A DNA stretch of 64,000 bases from Clostridia bacterium (GTDB lineage: Bacteria; Bacillota; Clostridia; Acetivibrionales; DSM-2933), in NCBI GenBank assembly GCA_026418275.1, contig JAOABQ010000087.1, forward strand, positions 62,001-126,000. The letters are read 5' to 3'. The notes below the pieces were generated by a model. That model was not told the origin of the DNA. It made no database searches and worked only from the letters and a program-made list of their open reading frames with translations. A program made the translations under genes and the position numbers. Shown here one piece after another: positions 20,515 through 31,214 of the stretch (within the stretch, counting starts at the first letter, position 1; every line of letters begins with the position of its first letter).

Positions 20515-20943
20515 ATGCCGACATTTAACCAGTTGGTAAGAAAAGGCAGAGAAGTTCAAGAAAAGAAATCTACTGCTCCGGCTATGCAAAAAGGTTTTAA
20601 CTCTTTAAAGAAGCAACCGATCGACATGAGTTGTCCACAAAAACGTGGGGTTTGTACTGTTGTTAAAACAACAACACCAAAAAAACCAAACTCAGCCCTT
20701 AGAAAAGTTGCCAGGGTTCGTTTGACAAACGGGATAGAAGTAACAGCTTATATTCCGGGTATAGGACACAACCTTCAAGAGCATAGTGTAGTTTTGATCA
20801 GGGGTGGTAGGGTTAAAGACTTGCCTGGTGTTAGATACCATATTGTTAGAGGAACTCTTGATACTGCGGGTGTTGCAAAAAGAATGCAGAGCCGTTCCAA
20901 ATATGGTGCTAAGAGACCAAAAGCAGGTGCAGCGAAGAAATAA
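20515..20943 (+). CDS. rpsL: 30S ribosomal protein S12
   Basis: 142 residues, [13 protein letters not shown] at the start and the KYGAKRPK end. The two decoding-site loops are intact: [13 protein letters not shown] and [14 protein letters not shown]. Their lysines are the streptomycin-sensitive form. An earlier in-frame ATG (20494) is disregarded because AAAGGAGGTG lies just before 20515. The first gene of the conserved rpsL-rpsG-fusA-tuf order. Confidence 0.97.
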   Translation: MPTFNQLVRKGREVQEKKSTAPAMQKGFNSLKKQPIDMSCPQKRGVCTVVKTTTPKKPNSALRKVARVRLTNGIEVTAYIPGIGHNLQEHSVVLIRGGRVKDLPGVRYHIVRGTLDTAGVAKRMQSRSKYGAKRPKAGAAKK

Positions 20944-21028
20944 GAGCGTACGATGTGCTGTGCACGAAGTATGTGAAATGAATAGTGCTAAGTACGTTGT
21001 GTTAATATATATATAATTAATATAGCTA

Positions 21029-21085
21029 GTACTGGATGCACTGACGATGGCTTGAAGCCACGAGTACCGATGATGTTAAATCATC
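21029..21085 (+). promoter_or_regulatory. Structured spacer before rpsG, possible S7 regulatory site
   Basis: GTACT (21029-21033) pairs with AGTAC (21063-21067), enclosing a TGGCT-TGA-AGCCA hairpin (21048-21060). A second hairpin, GATGAT-GTTAA-ATCATC (21069-21085), follows and ends a few bases before the AGGAGG of rpsG. In E. coli S7 represses its operon through the S12-S7 spacer; a similar role here is an inference. Confidence 0.4.
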
Positions 21086-21103
21086 TAAAAGGAGGGAAGA
21101 AAA

Positions 21104-21574
21104 GTGCCAAGAAAAGGACATATACCAAAAAGAGACGTTTTAGCGGATCCGCTTTACAATGATAAGGTAGTAACAAAGCTTATCAACAATATCATGTTGG
21201 ATGGTAAGAAGGGTGTAGCTCAAAACGTATGTTATGATGCTTTTGATATCATTAAGAATAAAACAGGAAAAGATCCTTTGGAAGTTTTCGAACAGGCATT
21301 GAATAATATTATGCCTGTGTTGGAAGTTAAAGCAAGAAGGGTTGGGGGGGCAACTTATCAGGTTCCTATGGAAGTTAGACCTGAAAGAAGGCAGGCCCTC
21401 GGTTTAAGGTGGTTAGTAAACTACTCACGCCAAAGAGGCGAACGTACCATGAAAGAAAGGCTTGCTGCTGAAATTCTTGATGCGACAAACAGCCTTGGTG
21501 GAGCGTACAAGAAGAAAGAAGATACACATAAAATGGCGGAAGCAAACAAAGCTTTTGCACATTACAGATGGTAA
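21104..21574 (+). CDS. rpsG: 30S ribosomal protein S7
   Basis: 156 residues, the standard bacterial length. The start [17 protein letters not shown], the central [16 protein letters not shown] region and the C-terminal AHYRW are typical. S7 nucleates assembly of the 30S head and contacts the exit-site tRNA. The GTG start follows AAAGGAGGGAAG. fusA follows after about 80 bases. Confidence 0.97.
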   Translation: MPRKGHIPKRDVLADPLYNDKVVTKLINNIMLDGKKGVAQNVCYDAFDIIKNKTGKDPLEVFEQALNNIMPVLEVKARRVGGATYQVPMEVRPERRQALGLRWLVNYSRQRGERTMKERLAAEILDATNSLGGAYKKKEDTHKMAEANKAFAHYRW

Positions 21575-21654
21575 AATAGAAGAGTTCATGGTGATACGGT
21601 CAAATCAACCAAATAGAATGAACGAACTATCGTGCAAATGAAAGGAGGGTGACC

Positions 21655-23739
21655 ATGCCCAGGCAATATAAACTGGAAAACACAAGAAATATAGGAATAA
21701 TGGCTCACATAGACGCTGGAAAAACCACAACAACTGAACGTATCCTTTTCTATACCGGAAGAGTTCATAAAATTGGTGAAGTACACGAAGGTGCAGCAAC
21801 AATGGACTGGATGGAGCAGGAGCAGGAAAGAGGTATTACAATTACTTCCGCTGCTACCACTGCAGAATGGAAAGGTAACAGGATCAATATTATTGATACG
21901 CCGGGGCACGTTGACTTCACGGTCGAAGTTGAAAGATCTCTTCGTGTTCTCGATGGTTCAGTGACACTTTTCTGTGCAAAGGGAGGCGTTGAGCCGCAGT
22001 CTGAAACGGTTTGGAGACAGGCCGACAGATACGGTGTTCCTCGTATTGCATATGTAAATAAAATGGATATAATGGGAGCAGATTTCTATAATTGTATAAA
22101 AATGATGAAGGACAGGTTGCAAGCCAACGCTGTTCCGATTCAATTACCGATAGGTAAAGAAGATCACTTTCAAGGTATCGTAGACCTTGTTACATTAAAA
22201 GCTTATTTTTATAAGGACGACTTGGGAAAAGTGATTGAAGAAGGTCCAATCCCGGATGACATGAAAGATGTTGTAGAAGAATATCGAAACATTTTACTTG
22301 AAGCTGTTGCTGAACAAGACGAAGAAACAATGATGAAGTATCTTGAGGGAGAAGAATTGACCGAAGAAGAGATACGTGCAGGTATTAGAAAAGCTACGAT
22401 TTCAGTTAAAATCATTCCTGTAGCATGCGGATCATCTTATAAGAATAAAGGTGTTCAGCAGTTATTGGATGCTGTAATCGATTATATGCCGTCACCACTT
22501 GACATCCCTGCGATTAAAGGGGTTGCCATGGATGGAGATGGAGAGGAAGAAATTGAAAGGCCTGCAAATGATGATGGTCCGTTTGCAGCTCTTGCATTTA
22601 AAATTATGACTGACCCTTATGTAGGAAAACTCTGTTTCTTTAGGGTTTATTCAGGAAAATTGAACTCCGGTTCATATGTATTGAACTCTACAAAGAATAA
22701 GAGGGAGAGAATTGGTAGAATACTGCAGATGCATGCAAACCATAGAGAGGAAATCGATATGGTTTACTCCGGGGATATCGCGGCTGCTGTAGGTCTTAAA
22801 GATACTACAACAGGAGATACCTTGTGTGATGACTCAAGTCCGGTTATTCTGGAATCTATGGAATTCCCGGAACCTGTTATTTCTGTAGCGATTGAGCCAA
22901 AATCAAAAGCAGGCCAGGATAAAATGGGGATTGCTCTCCAGAAGCTTGCTGAAGAAGATCCGACATTTAGGACCTTCACCGACAAGGATACGGGGCAAAC
23001 AATTATTGAAGGGATGGGAGAATTACATCTTGAAATCATTGTTGACCGTATGATGAGAGAGTTTAAGGTTGAAGCGAATGTCGGTAACCCTCAGGTTGCC
23101 TACAAGGAAACCATTAGAAAAGCTGTTAAGGCTGAAGGTAAGTTTGTAAGACAGTCCGGCGGTAGAGGACAATATGGTCATTGCTGGCTTGAAATTGAGC
23201 CAAGAGAACCCGGTTCAGGATATGAGTTTGTCAATAAAATTGTAGGGGGAGCTATTCCTAAGGAATATATCCCGGCAATTGATGCGGGGATCCAGGATGC
23301 AATGAATAATGGTGTATTGGGCGGTTACCAGGTTGTTGACGTTAAAGTTACGCTGGTTGACGGATCCTACCATGAAGTTGACTCTTCCGAAATGGCGTTT
23401 AAATTTGCCGGATCCATGGGCTTCAAAGATGGTTGTAAGAAGGCAAATCCTGTGCTTCTTGAACCGATTATGAGAGTGGATGTTTTCGTTCCTGAAGAGT
23501 ACATGGGAGATGTTATGGGAGACTTGAACTCAAGAAGGGGAAGAATTGAAGGTATGGAAGCCAGAAATGGTGTACAGAATATTAAATCTCACGTACCGCT
23601 TTCCGAGATGTTTGGATATGCGACGACCCTGCGTTCAAGAACTCAAGGTAGAGGAACATTCTCAATGCAAATGAGCCACTTTGAAGAAGTTCCGAAAAAC
23701 ATACAGGAAAATGTGTTAAAAGGAAGAGAAGCAAAGTAA
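21655..23739 (+). CDS. fusA: Elongation factor G
   Basis: 694 residues. The GTPase motifs are [13 protein letters not shown] (G1), [10 protein letters not shown] (G2), DTPGHVDF (G3) and NKMD (G4). Domain IV includes the [12 protein letters not shown] stretch and the C-terminal domain has [19 protein letters not shown]. It drives translocation on the ribosome. An in-frame GTG at 21649 overlaps the AAAGGAGGGTGA binding site, so the ATG at 21655 is used. A 193-base spacer with a short ATGAGAT/ATCTCAT hairpin (23748-23764) separates it from tuf. Confidence 0.98.
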   Translation: MPRQYKLENTRNIGIMAHIDAGKTTTTERILFYTGRVHKIGEVHEGAATMDWMEQEQERGITITSAATTAEWKGNRINIIDTPGHVDFTVEVERSLRVLDGSVTLFCAKGGVEPQSETVWRQADRYGVPRIAYVNKMDIMGADFYNCIKMMKDRLQANAVPIQLPIGKEDHFQGIVDLVTLKAYFYKDDLGKVIEEGPIPDDMKDVVEEYRNILLEAVAEQDEETMMKYLEGEELTEEEIRAGIRKATISVKIIPVACGSSYKNKGVQQLLDAVIDYMPSPLDIPAIKGVAMDGDGEEEIERPANDDGPFAALAFKIMTDPYVGKLCFFRVYSGKLNSGSYVLNSTKNKRERIGRILQMHANHREEIDMVYSGDIAAAVGLKDTTTGDTLCDDSSPVILESMEFPEPVISVAIEPKSKAGQDKMGIALQKLAEEDPTFRTFTDKDTGQTIIEGMGELHLEIIVDRMMREFKVEANVGNPQVAYKETIRKAVKAEGKFVRQSGGRGQYGHCWLEIEPREPGSGYEFVNKIVGGAIPKEYIPAIDAGIQDAMNNGVLGGYQVVDVKVTLVDGSYHEVDSSEMAFKFAGSMGFKDGCKKANPVLLEPIMRVDVFVPEEYMGDVMGDLNSRRGRIEGMEARNGVQNIKSHVPLSEMFGYATTLRSRTQGRGTFSMQMSHFEEVPKNIQENVLKGREAK

Positions 23740-23932
23740 TTTGTGATGAGATAAAATCTCATAGGCATATTGCATCCGAGAAGAGTTCAGTATAAAATAT
23801 TCATTAAATGGGTAAAAGAACACCAAACGGATAATTTTAAATGTAAGGGATGAATTTATTAAATATTTCCTTACGTTAAAACCAATAAATTAATATATCA
23901 GTATTTTACTGAATAAAGGAGGAGAATTAATA

Positions 23933-25135
23933 ATGGCAAAAGCTAAATTTGAAAGAACAAAACCCCACGTTAATGTTGGAACAATAGGTCACGTTGACCA
24001 CGGAAAGACTTCATTAACGGCTGCAATAACAAAAGTATTAGGTTTCTTGGGAAAAGCTGAATATAAAGCATATGATCAGATTGATGCAGCTCCGGAAGAA
24101 AGAGAAAGAGGTATCACCATTTCAACAGCTCACGTTGAATATGAAACTGACGCAAGACACTATGCACACGTTGACTGCCCAGGCCATGCTGACTATGTTA
24201 AAAACATGATCACAGGTGCTGCTCAGATGGACGGTGCAATCCTCGTTGTTTCTGCTGCTGACGGCCCAATGCCTCAGACAAGAGAACATATTCTCTTATC
24301 CCGTCAGGTTGGCGTTCCTTATATCGTTGTGTTCCTTAACAAGTGCGATATGGTAGATGACGAAGAATTGATCGAGCTCGTTGAAATGGAATTAAGAGAA
24401 CTCTTAACAACTTACGAGTTCCCAGGTGATGATATTCCGATCGTTAGAGGTTCTGCGTTAGTAGCCCTCGAATCATCCTCAAAGGATGTTACTGCTCCTG
24501 AATATGCACCGATTATGAAGTTGATGTCAGAAGTTGACAGATATATCCCAACTCCTGAAAGACCAACTGATAAGCCTTTCATCATGCCTGTGGAAGACGT
24601 TTTCTCCATCACAGGTCGTGGTACAGTTGCTACCGGTAGGGTTGAAAGAGGTATGATCAAAGTTGGTGAAGAAGTTGAAATCGTTGGACTTGCTGAAGCT
24701 CCAAAGAAGACCGTTGTTACTGGGGTTGAAATGTTCAGAAAGCTCCTTGACCAAGCGCAAGCCGGTGATAATATCGGTGCTCTCTTAAGAGGTGTGCAAA
24801 GAAATGAAATTGAAAGAGGACAGGTTTTAGCTAAACCCGGTTCCATCAAACCGCACACTCACTTTAAAGGTCAAGTTTACGTTCTTTCAAAAGAAGAAGG
24901 TGGAAGACATACTCCATTCTTCAATAACTACAGACCTCAGTTCTACTTCAGAACTACTGACGTTACAGGTGTAATTGAATTGCCGGAAGGAACAGAAATG
25001 TGTATGCCTGGCGATAACATTACAATGACAATCAAGTTGATCACTTCTATCGCGATCGAAGATGGTTTAAGATTTGCGATTCGTGAAGGTGGTAGAACCG
25101 TTGGATCTGGAGTTGTTACAGCAATTTTGGCTTAA
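23933..25135 (+). CDS. tuf: Elongation factor Tu
   Basis: 400 residues. G-motifs: [32 protein letters not shown]. Domains 2 and 3 are complete, ending [13 protein letters not shown]. It delivers aminoacyl-tRNA to the ribosome. AAAGGAGGAG lies seven bases upstream. A TCAGTA-TTT-TACTGA hairpin (23898-23912) sits just ahead of the binding site. Codons are strongly biased, as expected for a highly expressed gene. Confidence 0.98.
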   Translation: MAKAKFERTKPHVNVGTIGHVDHGKTSLTAAITKVLGFLGKAEYKAYDQIDAAPEERERGITISTAHVEYETDARHYAHVDCPGHADYVKNMITGAAQMDGAILVVSAADGPMPQTREHILLSRQVGVPYIVVFLNKCDMVDDEELIELVEMELRELLTTYEFPGDDIPIVRGSALVALESSSKDVTAPEYAPIMKLMSEVDRYIPTPERPTDKPFIMPVEDVFSITGRGTVATGRVERGMIKVGEEVEIVGLAEAPKKTVVTGVEMFRKLLDQAQAGDNIGALLRGVQRNEIERGQVLAKPGSIKPHTHFKGQVYVLSKEEGGRHTPFFNNYRPQFYFRTTDVTGVIELPEGTEMCMPGDNITMTIKLITSIAIEDGLRFAIREGGRTVGSGVVTAILA

Positions 25136-25150
25136 TTTCGGATTTTTAAA

Positions 25151-25184
25151 AAAAGGACCTGCGTGCTAATCGCAGGTCCTTTTT
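25151..25184 (+). terminator. Terminator after tuf
   Basis: AAAAGGACCTGCG and CGCAGGTCCTTTT form a 13-bp stem with a 7-base loop; the T's of the right arm serve as the tail. This ends the str operon. Confidence 0.92.
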
Positions 25185-25372
25185 AGATTCCAAGATAAAT
25201 AATCTATCTAAATATTGATCGCATCTTTTAAAAGGTGATATAATTACAAAAAGAATTCAATAAGGTAGAATTCCATCCATTAATCCGTTAGTATGGTTTT
25301 TGGGATGGCTCATAAGAAGTGGTATTGTTTATAAACAAAAAGAATGAAGAGAGTTAAAAAGGGGAAGGTTTT

Positions 25373-27322
25373 ATGTCAAAAGAGGTAAAGTCGAGGGAAT
25401 CAAGAGATCTTCGCTTGAAAAGAGAAGAAGTCAACCAAAATCCCACTGTTAAGAATTCCGGTAAGATCAAAATGGTTGATATTAAAGATATATTCATTAT
25501 GATCATTATGTCACTTGTTTTCTTTGGTGTTGCTGTCTTCGGGTTGGGGAGCAGAGAAGTTCCGGCTACAGCATGGAATCCGGCCAAAGCAGGAGAGAGC
25601 TTTGTTGTTGACTTTGAAAAGGAAAGAAATATAGCCGGTGTTTATCTCTATTTCGGAATGCAGGAAGGCGAGGATAACAAGAGTTACAATGGAGTTTATA
25701 ATTTAGAATATGCAGATCACGAAGGCAGCTTTAAATCCTTCACAACAGTACAAAAAAGAAAACTCTACGGGTGGCAGTATGTAGTTCCACAAAATATGGA
25801 AGCTGTTAAAACGAAAAGGATGAAAATCACTGTCGAGTCACCTGGTGGAATGATGCATGAAATGGTATTTATGGAAGAGGATTATTCCAAGCCCGTCAAA
25901 GAATTCAAAGTAGTGGAGAGCAAACTTGAAAAAGAGGATTTGGGGGCGGTTACAAACTTGTTTGACGAACAAAGCACACTAAAAAACCCCGCTTACCCAG
26001 CACAGAATATGTACTTTGATGAAATCTGGCATGCAAGGACAGCTTATGAATATATCCATGGACTTGAACCTGCCGAAAAAACCCATCCACCCCTTGGGAA
26101 ACTTATGATATCTATAGGGATTGGTATGTTTGGAATGAATCCCTTTGGTTGGCGTATTGCGGGAGTTCTTTTTGGAGCACTCATGATTCCTTTAATGTAC
26201 CTTTTTGGGAAAAAAATATTTAAAAAGCGTTTTTATGCTTTTTGCACTGCTTTTCTAATGATGTTTGATTTTATGTTGTTTGTACAATCGCGTATCGGTA
26301 CGGTAGACGTTTTTATGGTATTTTTTATCCTTGCAATGTATTATTGCATATATGATTTCTATCAGAAAAAATCTTATGAAGTAGGTATAAAAAATACACT
26401 GCAGCCTTTATTTTTGACAGGGATTTTCTTAGGGCTAGGGGTTTCCTGCAAGTGGATTTCGGCATTTGGTGCGGTTGGTATTATCCTTTTAATTATTCTT
26501 GCAAAGTATCATGAGTTAAGGGACTACTATGCAGCCAAAGCCGGGTACAATTTAGGGAAAGGCTATATTGGGTCCATTTCTCAGATGATACAAAAAAGTA
26601 AAAAAGTGAATCAGGAAATGGTTATTAAAAAGTACCCATGGGTCCAAAACTATATGCAATCCAATGTAAAGAAAACCGTTTTGGGTATTTTATTGTTTTT
26701 AATTGTTCTTCCCTCTATAATCTATTTTTTGTCTTATATTCCTATCCTCCTTAAATATGAAAGCGGTTTTAAAGGCTTTTTTGAAAGCCAATCCTATATG
26801 CTGGGTTATCATGCAGGCACTTCTGAAGTGCATCAGTTTAGTTCTCCGTGGTGGTCTTGGCCGTTTATGACCACACCTTTAGGATTGACTTCCAGGGGGG
26901 ATATTCCCTATGGAAAAGCATTAAGTATTGTGGATATGGGAAATCCTCTCATATGGTGGGTAGGCATTATTGCTGTGATTGCAACTGTATTTCTGGTGAT
27001 TAAGAAAGGCGATAAAAGGATGATGCCTATCATAACTGCGTTTGCTTTTTTATATATACCATGGGCATTTGTTCCTCGGGTAATTTTTATCTACCACTTT
27101 TTTGCGTGTGTTCCCTTTATGATTTTATGTATCGTATATATAATCAAGCAGCTTTGCGACAAAATTCCTTCTGCGAGAAAAGGTGTTTATGGATACTTGG
27201 CAGCAATTTTTCTCTTATTCATTTTATTTTACCCCATTATATCCGGGACAATGGTTGATAAATCATATATAGATACTTATTTAAGGTGGTTTAAAGACAG
27301 CTGGATTTTTTACATGGGATAA
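25373..27322 (+). CDS. Protein O-mannosyltransferase-like GT39 membrane glycosyltransferase
   Basis: 649 residues. After a first membrane helix (about 36-58) comes a soluble, beta-rich stretch of about 120 residues, then the GT39 catalytic loop with FDEIWHARTAYEYIHG and KTHPPLGK, then about nine more helices with QSRIGTVDVFM. Members transfer mannose from a polyprenyl phosphate carrier to Ser or Thr of proteins as they leave the cell. The acidic pair in FDE is the expected catalytic site. The inserted N-terminal stretch resembles a carbohydrate-binding or discoidin-like sandwich by pattern only. A monocistronic arrangement after the tuf terminator is likely. Confidence 0.82.
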   Translation: MSKEVKSRESRDLRLKREEVNQNPTVKNSGKIKMVDIKDIFIMIIMSLVFFGVAVFGLGSREVPATAWNPAKAGESFVVDFEKERNIAGVYLYFGMQEGEDNKSYNGVYNLEYADHEGSFKSFTTVQKRKLYGWQYVVPQNMEAVKTKRMKITVESPGGMMHEMVFMEEDYSKPVKEFKVVESKLEKEDLGAVTNLFDEQSTLKNPAYPAQNMYFDEIWHARTAYEYIHGLEPAEKTHPPLGKLMISIGIGMFGMNPFGWRIAGVLFGALMIPLMYLFGKKIFKKRFYAFCTAFLMMFDFMLFVQSRIGTVDVFMVFFILAMYYCIYDFYQKKSYEVGIKNTLQPLFLTGIFLGLGVSCKWISAFGAVGIILLIILAKYHELRDYYAAKAGYNLGKGYIGSISQMIQKSKKVNQEMVIKKYPWVQNYMQSNVKKTVLGILLFLIVLPSIIYFLSYIPILLKYESGFKGFFESQSYMLGYHAGTSEVHQFSSPWWSWPFMTTPLGLTSRGDIPYGKALSIVDMGNPLIWWVGIIAVIATVFLVIKKGDKRMMPIITAFAFLYIPWAFVPRVIFIYHFFACVPFMILCIVYIIKQLCDKIPSARKGVYGYLAAIFLLFILFYPIISGTMVDKSYIDTYLRWFKDSWIFYMG

Positions 27323-27376
27323 AGCCGGTTTATACCCGGTGTGAAAAATACGCACTTTGAAGGCAAATAAGGATGA

Positions 27377-27721
27377 CTAAATCTCAAAATCAATGCGGTC
27401 TCCCGTATGTGTACCCGTTCTTTGGATGGTTCCCACCGGAAGCTCAATTACCTGGTGTGCCTTAGCAATTATTTTTGAAACTTTCCAGGGCTTAATATCC
27501 TCAATAGTATAAACAACTACATTCATTTTGTCGATAAATACAACGTCTAAAGGGAATTTCATAAAAAACATATGAATAGATTTGCATGGAGTAATAAGGA
27601 GCCCATCTCCCTGGGATAGGCTTTTTTTACCCATAAGCCCCATAAAACGGGTGAAAAAAGTTTTTGCTACTTTTGCCTCGTTGGCTAGTTTGGTATTTCT
27701 TGTTAAGTTTTTAATAATCAT
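27377..27721 (-). CDS. DUF192 family protein
   Basis: 114 residues encoded on the minus strand, facing the mannosyltransferase gene. The family signature is present: FFTRFMGLMGKKSL, DGLLITPCKSIHMFFMKFPLDVVFID and a C-terminal IELPVGTI segment. DUF192 proteins form small beta-barrels with no established function; many are secreted, but this one has no signal peptide. A longer frame starts at 27757. AAGGTGA just upstream of the ATG at 27721 makes that the better start. Confidence 0.85.
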   Translation of the reverse strand: MIIKNLTRNTKLANEAKVAKTFFTRFMGLMGKKSLSQGDGLLITPCKSIHMFFMKFPLDVVFIDKMNVVVYTIEDIKPWKVSKIIAKAHQVIELPVGTIQRTGTHTGDRIDFEI

Positions 27722-28104
27722 GATAATCACCTTATGATTAGATTTGAATATGGACAAGGACAGGTCAAAATTAGAAATTATGCAATGTAAAGACTTTTAT
27801 TCAGATTTAGCTGATAAAAGCGTTTTTATGTGTATTGTCAAATAGTTGCACGATATAAAATAATATAGCTTCTATACTCTATTATACCGCAAAATAGTAT
27901 AACTACAAGAGATGAATTTGAGGAGTGAAGGATAGGCGGTATTGTTTTTTTTATGTGTAATTTGATATACTTTTATTGTAGATTGCGAAGTTGGAACATA
28001 ATAAAAATTGAAGGGTGAAACACCTGGTTTCCTAGGTCCTTTAAAGACCGAAATATTATTTTTGTCGTTCGGTATCACTGAAATCTCAAATGGGTGGGAG
28101 ATAT
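27722..28104. other. Gene-free spacer between divergent genes
   Basis: No gene is seen in these 383 bases. It must hold promoters for both divergent genes, but no box pair stands out. ACCGAA...TTCGGT (about 28049-28075) is a 6-bp inverted repeat close to the start of the sensor gene and could be an operator. I found no cyclic-di-GMP riboswitch. Confidence 0.4.
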
Positions 28105-30405
28105 ATGGAAAAACGTGAAAGAAATAGGATCAGAATTGGATTGATAATGGACCAGATCAACGAAGCCTGCCAAGCCTCAATACTTGCAGGAGCAAATGAT
28201 TATGCAAATCAGAACGATTTGGATCTAATGGTTTTTGTAGCAAATACAATAGGTGAACGCAATAATTTTACATATAACTATGATGTTTTACAACACTTCA
28301 TATGTGAGGATAATTTGGATGGGCTGGTTATTATGACCGGGGCCATTTGCTTTTATTATTCGGCAGAAGAAGTAACAAATTTTTTCAGTAAATTTCACCC
28401 TATTCCGATGGTTAGTGTTGCCGGGACAATTCAAGGAACAACCAATATTCTTATGGATAACAAACATGGAACTATGGAAATGGCAGAACATTTAATTGAA
28501 AAACATCACTGCCGGAAAATTGCATTTGTAAAAGGACCTGAAAATCATGATGAAGCAGATAAAAGGTTTCTAGGGTATAAGGAAGCACTGGAGAAGTATT
28601 CTATTCCCTATGACGAAAATCTCGTAATTCCGGGAGAATTTACCTGGGAAGGTGGGGTTGAAGCCGCGAAAGTAATCCTTGAACATAGAAAACTGGATAT
28701 TGATGCTATTGTATGTGCAGATGATGAGACAGCACTTGGTGTACTTGCGGTACTCAAGGAAAAAGGGATTAATGTGCCTTACGATATTGCACTTACAGGA
28801 TTTGATGATACCGACGAAGCAGCATCTTGCACACCTTCACTTACCACTGTGAAACAGCGGTTAAGTGAGCAGGGAAAGATGGCAGTAAGAATTTGTTTTG
28901 ATATCATCCAAGGGAAGCTAAGGGGAGGCAAGGATGTCTATTTGCCGGTAAGCCTTGCAATACGGCAGTCCTGTGGATGCTTTTCAATAATGGATTCTCA
29001 TGGACAAGTTGGGGGAGAATCAAGCACTTCAGAGTGTTATTTGGGTATTGACGATACAGGTTTTAGAGACGAAACAATAAATAAGCTGCAGTTTGATCTG
29101 AAGGATCATGAAATCGATGAGGAAAATAAACAAAGGTGGCTGCAATATTTAATTGACAGCTTTTTTGAGTTTATGGAGAAGGACGAAGCAGAAGCCAAGT
29201 TTATCCAGGCTTTGAATGAAATTTTACATGGGTTTTCAAAATACAGTGAGGATGTTACTGTGTGGGTTAATGTTATATTAAGCCTAAAGAAATGTTTTCT
29301 GAATTACTATGGGAACAAAGGAAACAAGTATAAATTGGAATACGTTATACTAAGGGCAAGAAGCTTTATCAATGAAGTAAGTTTCAGCAAGAAATATTCA
29401 AATAAAAAGAAGACAAAGAACATATCATGGCTTTTGCGCATAATAGGGCAAGGACTTAACACAACCCTGGACATGGAAGGGTTGCTTAAATTTTTGGAGA
29501 AGGGCTTGGAAAAGCTCGAAATTGAAGGCTTTTATATATGTCTTTTTGATTATGAAAAAGGTGAGGAAAGGAATATCGAAAAAAAACTTCCGGCAAGGTC
29601 AAAGCTTATATTCGCTTATAAAGGCTTTAAAAGAATTTCAATAAATCCGGAAGGGATCATATTTCCTACAAAAGAACTTCTGCCCGATGTAAAGGAAATT
29701 AGAACGAAAAGAGAGACTTTGATATATATGTCCCTGTACTTTGGGGAAGAAAGCCTGGGTTTTATAATCTATGAATACGCAAACAACAGCAATTTCATTT
29801 ATGAAGTATTACAAAACTATTTGGGCATGGCTTTAAAGGGTTCTTTGCTTTACAATGAAAGGACAAATGCAGAAGTTGAGCTGAAGAATGTTTTGGATAG
29901 GCTGGAGAAAGCGAATAGTGAGCTCAAAAATCTTTCACTTAAAGATGAGTTAACGGCTTTGTACAATCGAAAAGGATTTTTTATGCTTGCCGAAAAGCAT
30001 TTTCAAATAGCAAAAAAACTGGAAAAAGATTCGATTTTGTTTTTTATTGATATTGATGATTTGAAGGTAATTAATGATCACTTTGGACATAAGGAAGGGG
30101 ACCTTGTACTTAAAGGATGTGCGGATATATTAAGGAAGACTTTCAGGAAAATTGACATCATTGCCAGGATTGGAGATGATGAGTACACTGCATTGGTTGT
30201 AAATGCAGCAATATCCGACTGTGATGCGATTATTCAGAGGATTCATTCCAATGTGGACGAATATAATATGAATTTGGGAAAACCCTATAAGTTATCATTA
30301 AGTTTAGGATATTCATATGCTACAAAGGGGTGCAGTTGTTCCTTTGAGGAGTTTATTTTGGAAGCGGACAGAAACTTGAGTGAGAACAAAAATACAAGAA
30401 AGTAG
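28105..30405 (+). CDS. Periplasmic-binding-type sensor fused to a GGDEF domain
   Basis: 766 residues in three parts. Residues ~8-295 are a LacI/PurR-type ligand-binding domain (RIGLIMDQINEACQ, ICADDETALGVL-like, LTGFDDTDEA) but there is no helix-turn-helix before it and no signal peptide. Residues ~440-610 look like a GAF-type sensor. Residues ~610-766 are a GGDEF domain. Its signature is altered to GDDEY (690-694), while the upstream inhibitory site RxxD is kept as RKID (681-684) at the correct spacing. A cytosolic sugar or nucleoside sensor acting on, or responding to, cyclic di-GMP is the likely role. GGTGGGAG supports the ATG at 28105 over an in-frame ATG at 28090. Confidence 0.8.
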   Translation: MEKRERNRIRIGLIMDQINEACQASILAGANDYANQNDLDLMVFVANTIGERNNFTYNYDVLQHFICEDNLDGLVIMTGAICFYYSAEEVTNFFSKFHPIPMVSVAGTIQGTTNILMDNKHGTMEMAEHLIEKHHCRKIAFVKGPENHDEADKRFLGYKEALEKYSIPYDENLVIPGEFTWEGGVEAAKVILEHRKLDIDAIVCADDETALGVLAVLKEKGINVPYDIALTGFDDTDEAASCTPSLTTVKQRLSEQGKMAVRICFDIIQGKLRGGKDVYLPVSLAIRQSCGCFSIMDSHGQVGGESSTSECYLGIDDTGFRDETINKLQFDLKDHEIDEENKQRWLQYLIDSFFEFMEKDEAEAKFIQALNEILHGFSKYSEDVTVWVNVILSLKKCFLNYYGNKGNKYKLEYVILRARSFINEVSFSKKYSNKKKTKNISWLLRIIGQGLNTTLDMEGLLKFLEKGLEKLEIEGFYICLFDYEKGEERNIEKKLPARSKLIFAYKGFKRISINPEGIIFPTKELLPDVKEIRTKRETLIYMSLYFGEESLGFIIYEYANNSNFIYEVLQNYLGMALKGSLLYNERTNAEVELKNVLDRLEKANSELKNLSLKDELTALYNRKGFFMLAEKHFQIAKKLEKDSILFFIDIDDLKVINDHFGHKEGDLVLKGCADILRKTFRKIDIIARIGDDEYTALVVNAAISDCDAIIQRIHSNVDEYNMNLGKPYKLSLSLGYSYATKGCSCSFEEFILEADRNLSENKNTRK

Positions 30406-30659
30406 AAAGGGTGCAGCTGCAAAAAATTATCATTAGGGATACCTTTTACAACCTCTTTCTAAAATCTAAACAAAGGTCTATTGCGGGCATGGAGGAAGTA
30501 TTCACAGCATATTCCGCAAAATGGATGGTGCTAATATATCCTACATATATTAAACGCGAAAATTACTTTACATTTTAATTATTTATGAATTTACCAGACA
30601 TTTTTTTAGACTCGACGTAAAATAAAATAAGAGGCTTTTGGAAAGGGGGTGCCGGCAGA

Positions 30660-31214
30660 ATGGAAACATCGGATTATGAAATTATTAAACGCTGTCTTAA
30701 AGGCAATCAGGAAGCATTCTCAGAACTGGTTGCAAGATATAAAAAACTAATATATAGTGTTGTATATAATATGATCCAGGATAAAGAAGAAGTAAATGAT
30801 ATTTCTCAAGAAGTCTTTATCAAGATATATTTATCCTTGGACCGCTACAATCCGGAGTACAAATTTTCTACCTGGGCTGTGAAAATTGCAACCAATTATT
30901 GCTTGGATGTACTGCGCAAAAAGAAAGTTGATTCAACGCCTATTGAAGAAATTGAAAGTGTTTCCACAGATGCTGACACTCCTGAAGACAGGTACATTAA
31001 AAAGGAACGGAGAAAACAGATTCAAAAAGCGGTTATGGACCTTCCGGAGAAATACCGGGTGCCTATTGTACTTTTTCATCAGAATGGCCTTTCTTATGAT
31101 GAGATGACAAAGGTATTGGATGAACCGATGACCATTATCAAAAACAGGCTTTACCGGGCGAGGATGATGCTAAAGGAAAAACTTTTGCCTAAGGGAAAGG
31201 AGGAGGTTTTATGA
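30660..31214 (+). CDS. ECF-type RNA polymerase sigma factor
   Basis: 184 residues. Region 2 runs from FSELVARYKKLIYSVV through EVNDISQEVFIKIYLSLDRY to FSTWAVKIATNYCLD; region 4 is DLPEKYRVPIVLFHQNGLSYDEM with a KNRLYRARMMLKEKL recognition helix. There are no regions 1 or 3, so this is group IV. The next gene overlaps its stop codon and encodes the matching anti-sigma factor. The target promoters cannot be told from this window; no clear self-promoter was found upstream. Confidence 0.92.
   Translation: METSDYEIIKRCLKGNQEAFSELVARYKKLIYSVVYNMIQDKEEVNDISQEVFIKIYLSLDRYNPEYKFSTWAVKIATNYCLDVLRKKKVDSTPIEEIESVSTDADTPEDRYIKKERRKQIQKAVMDLPEKYRVPIVLFHQNGLSYDEMTKVLDEPMTIIKNRLYRARMMLKEKLLPKGKEEVL

Noticed and set aside
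27722..28104. Cyclic-di-GMP riboswitch upstream of the GGDEF gene
   Set aside because: I looked for the conserved GEMM core because of the neighbouring GGDEF domain and did not find it.
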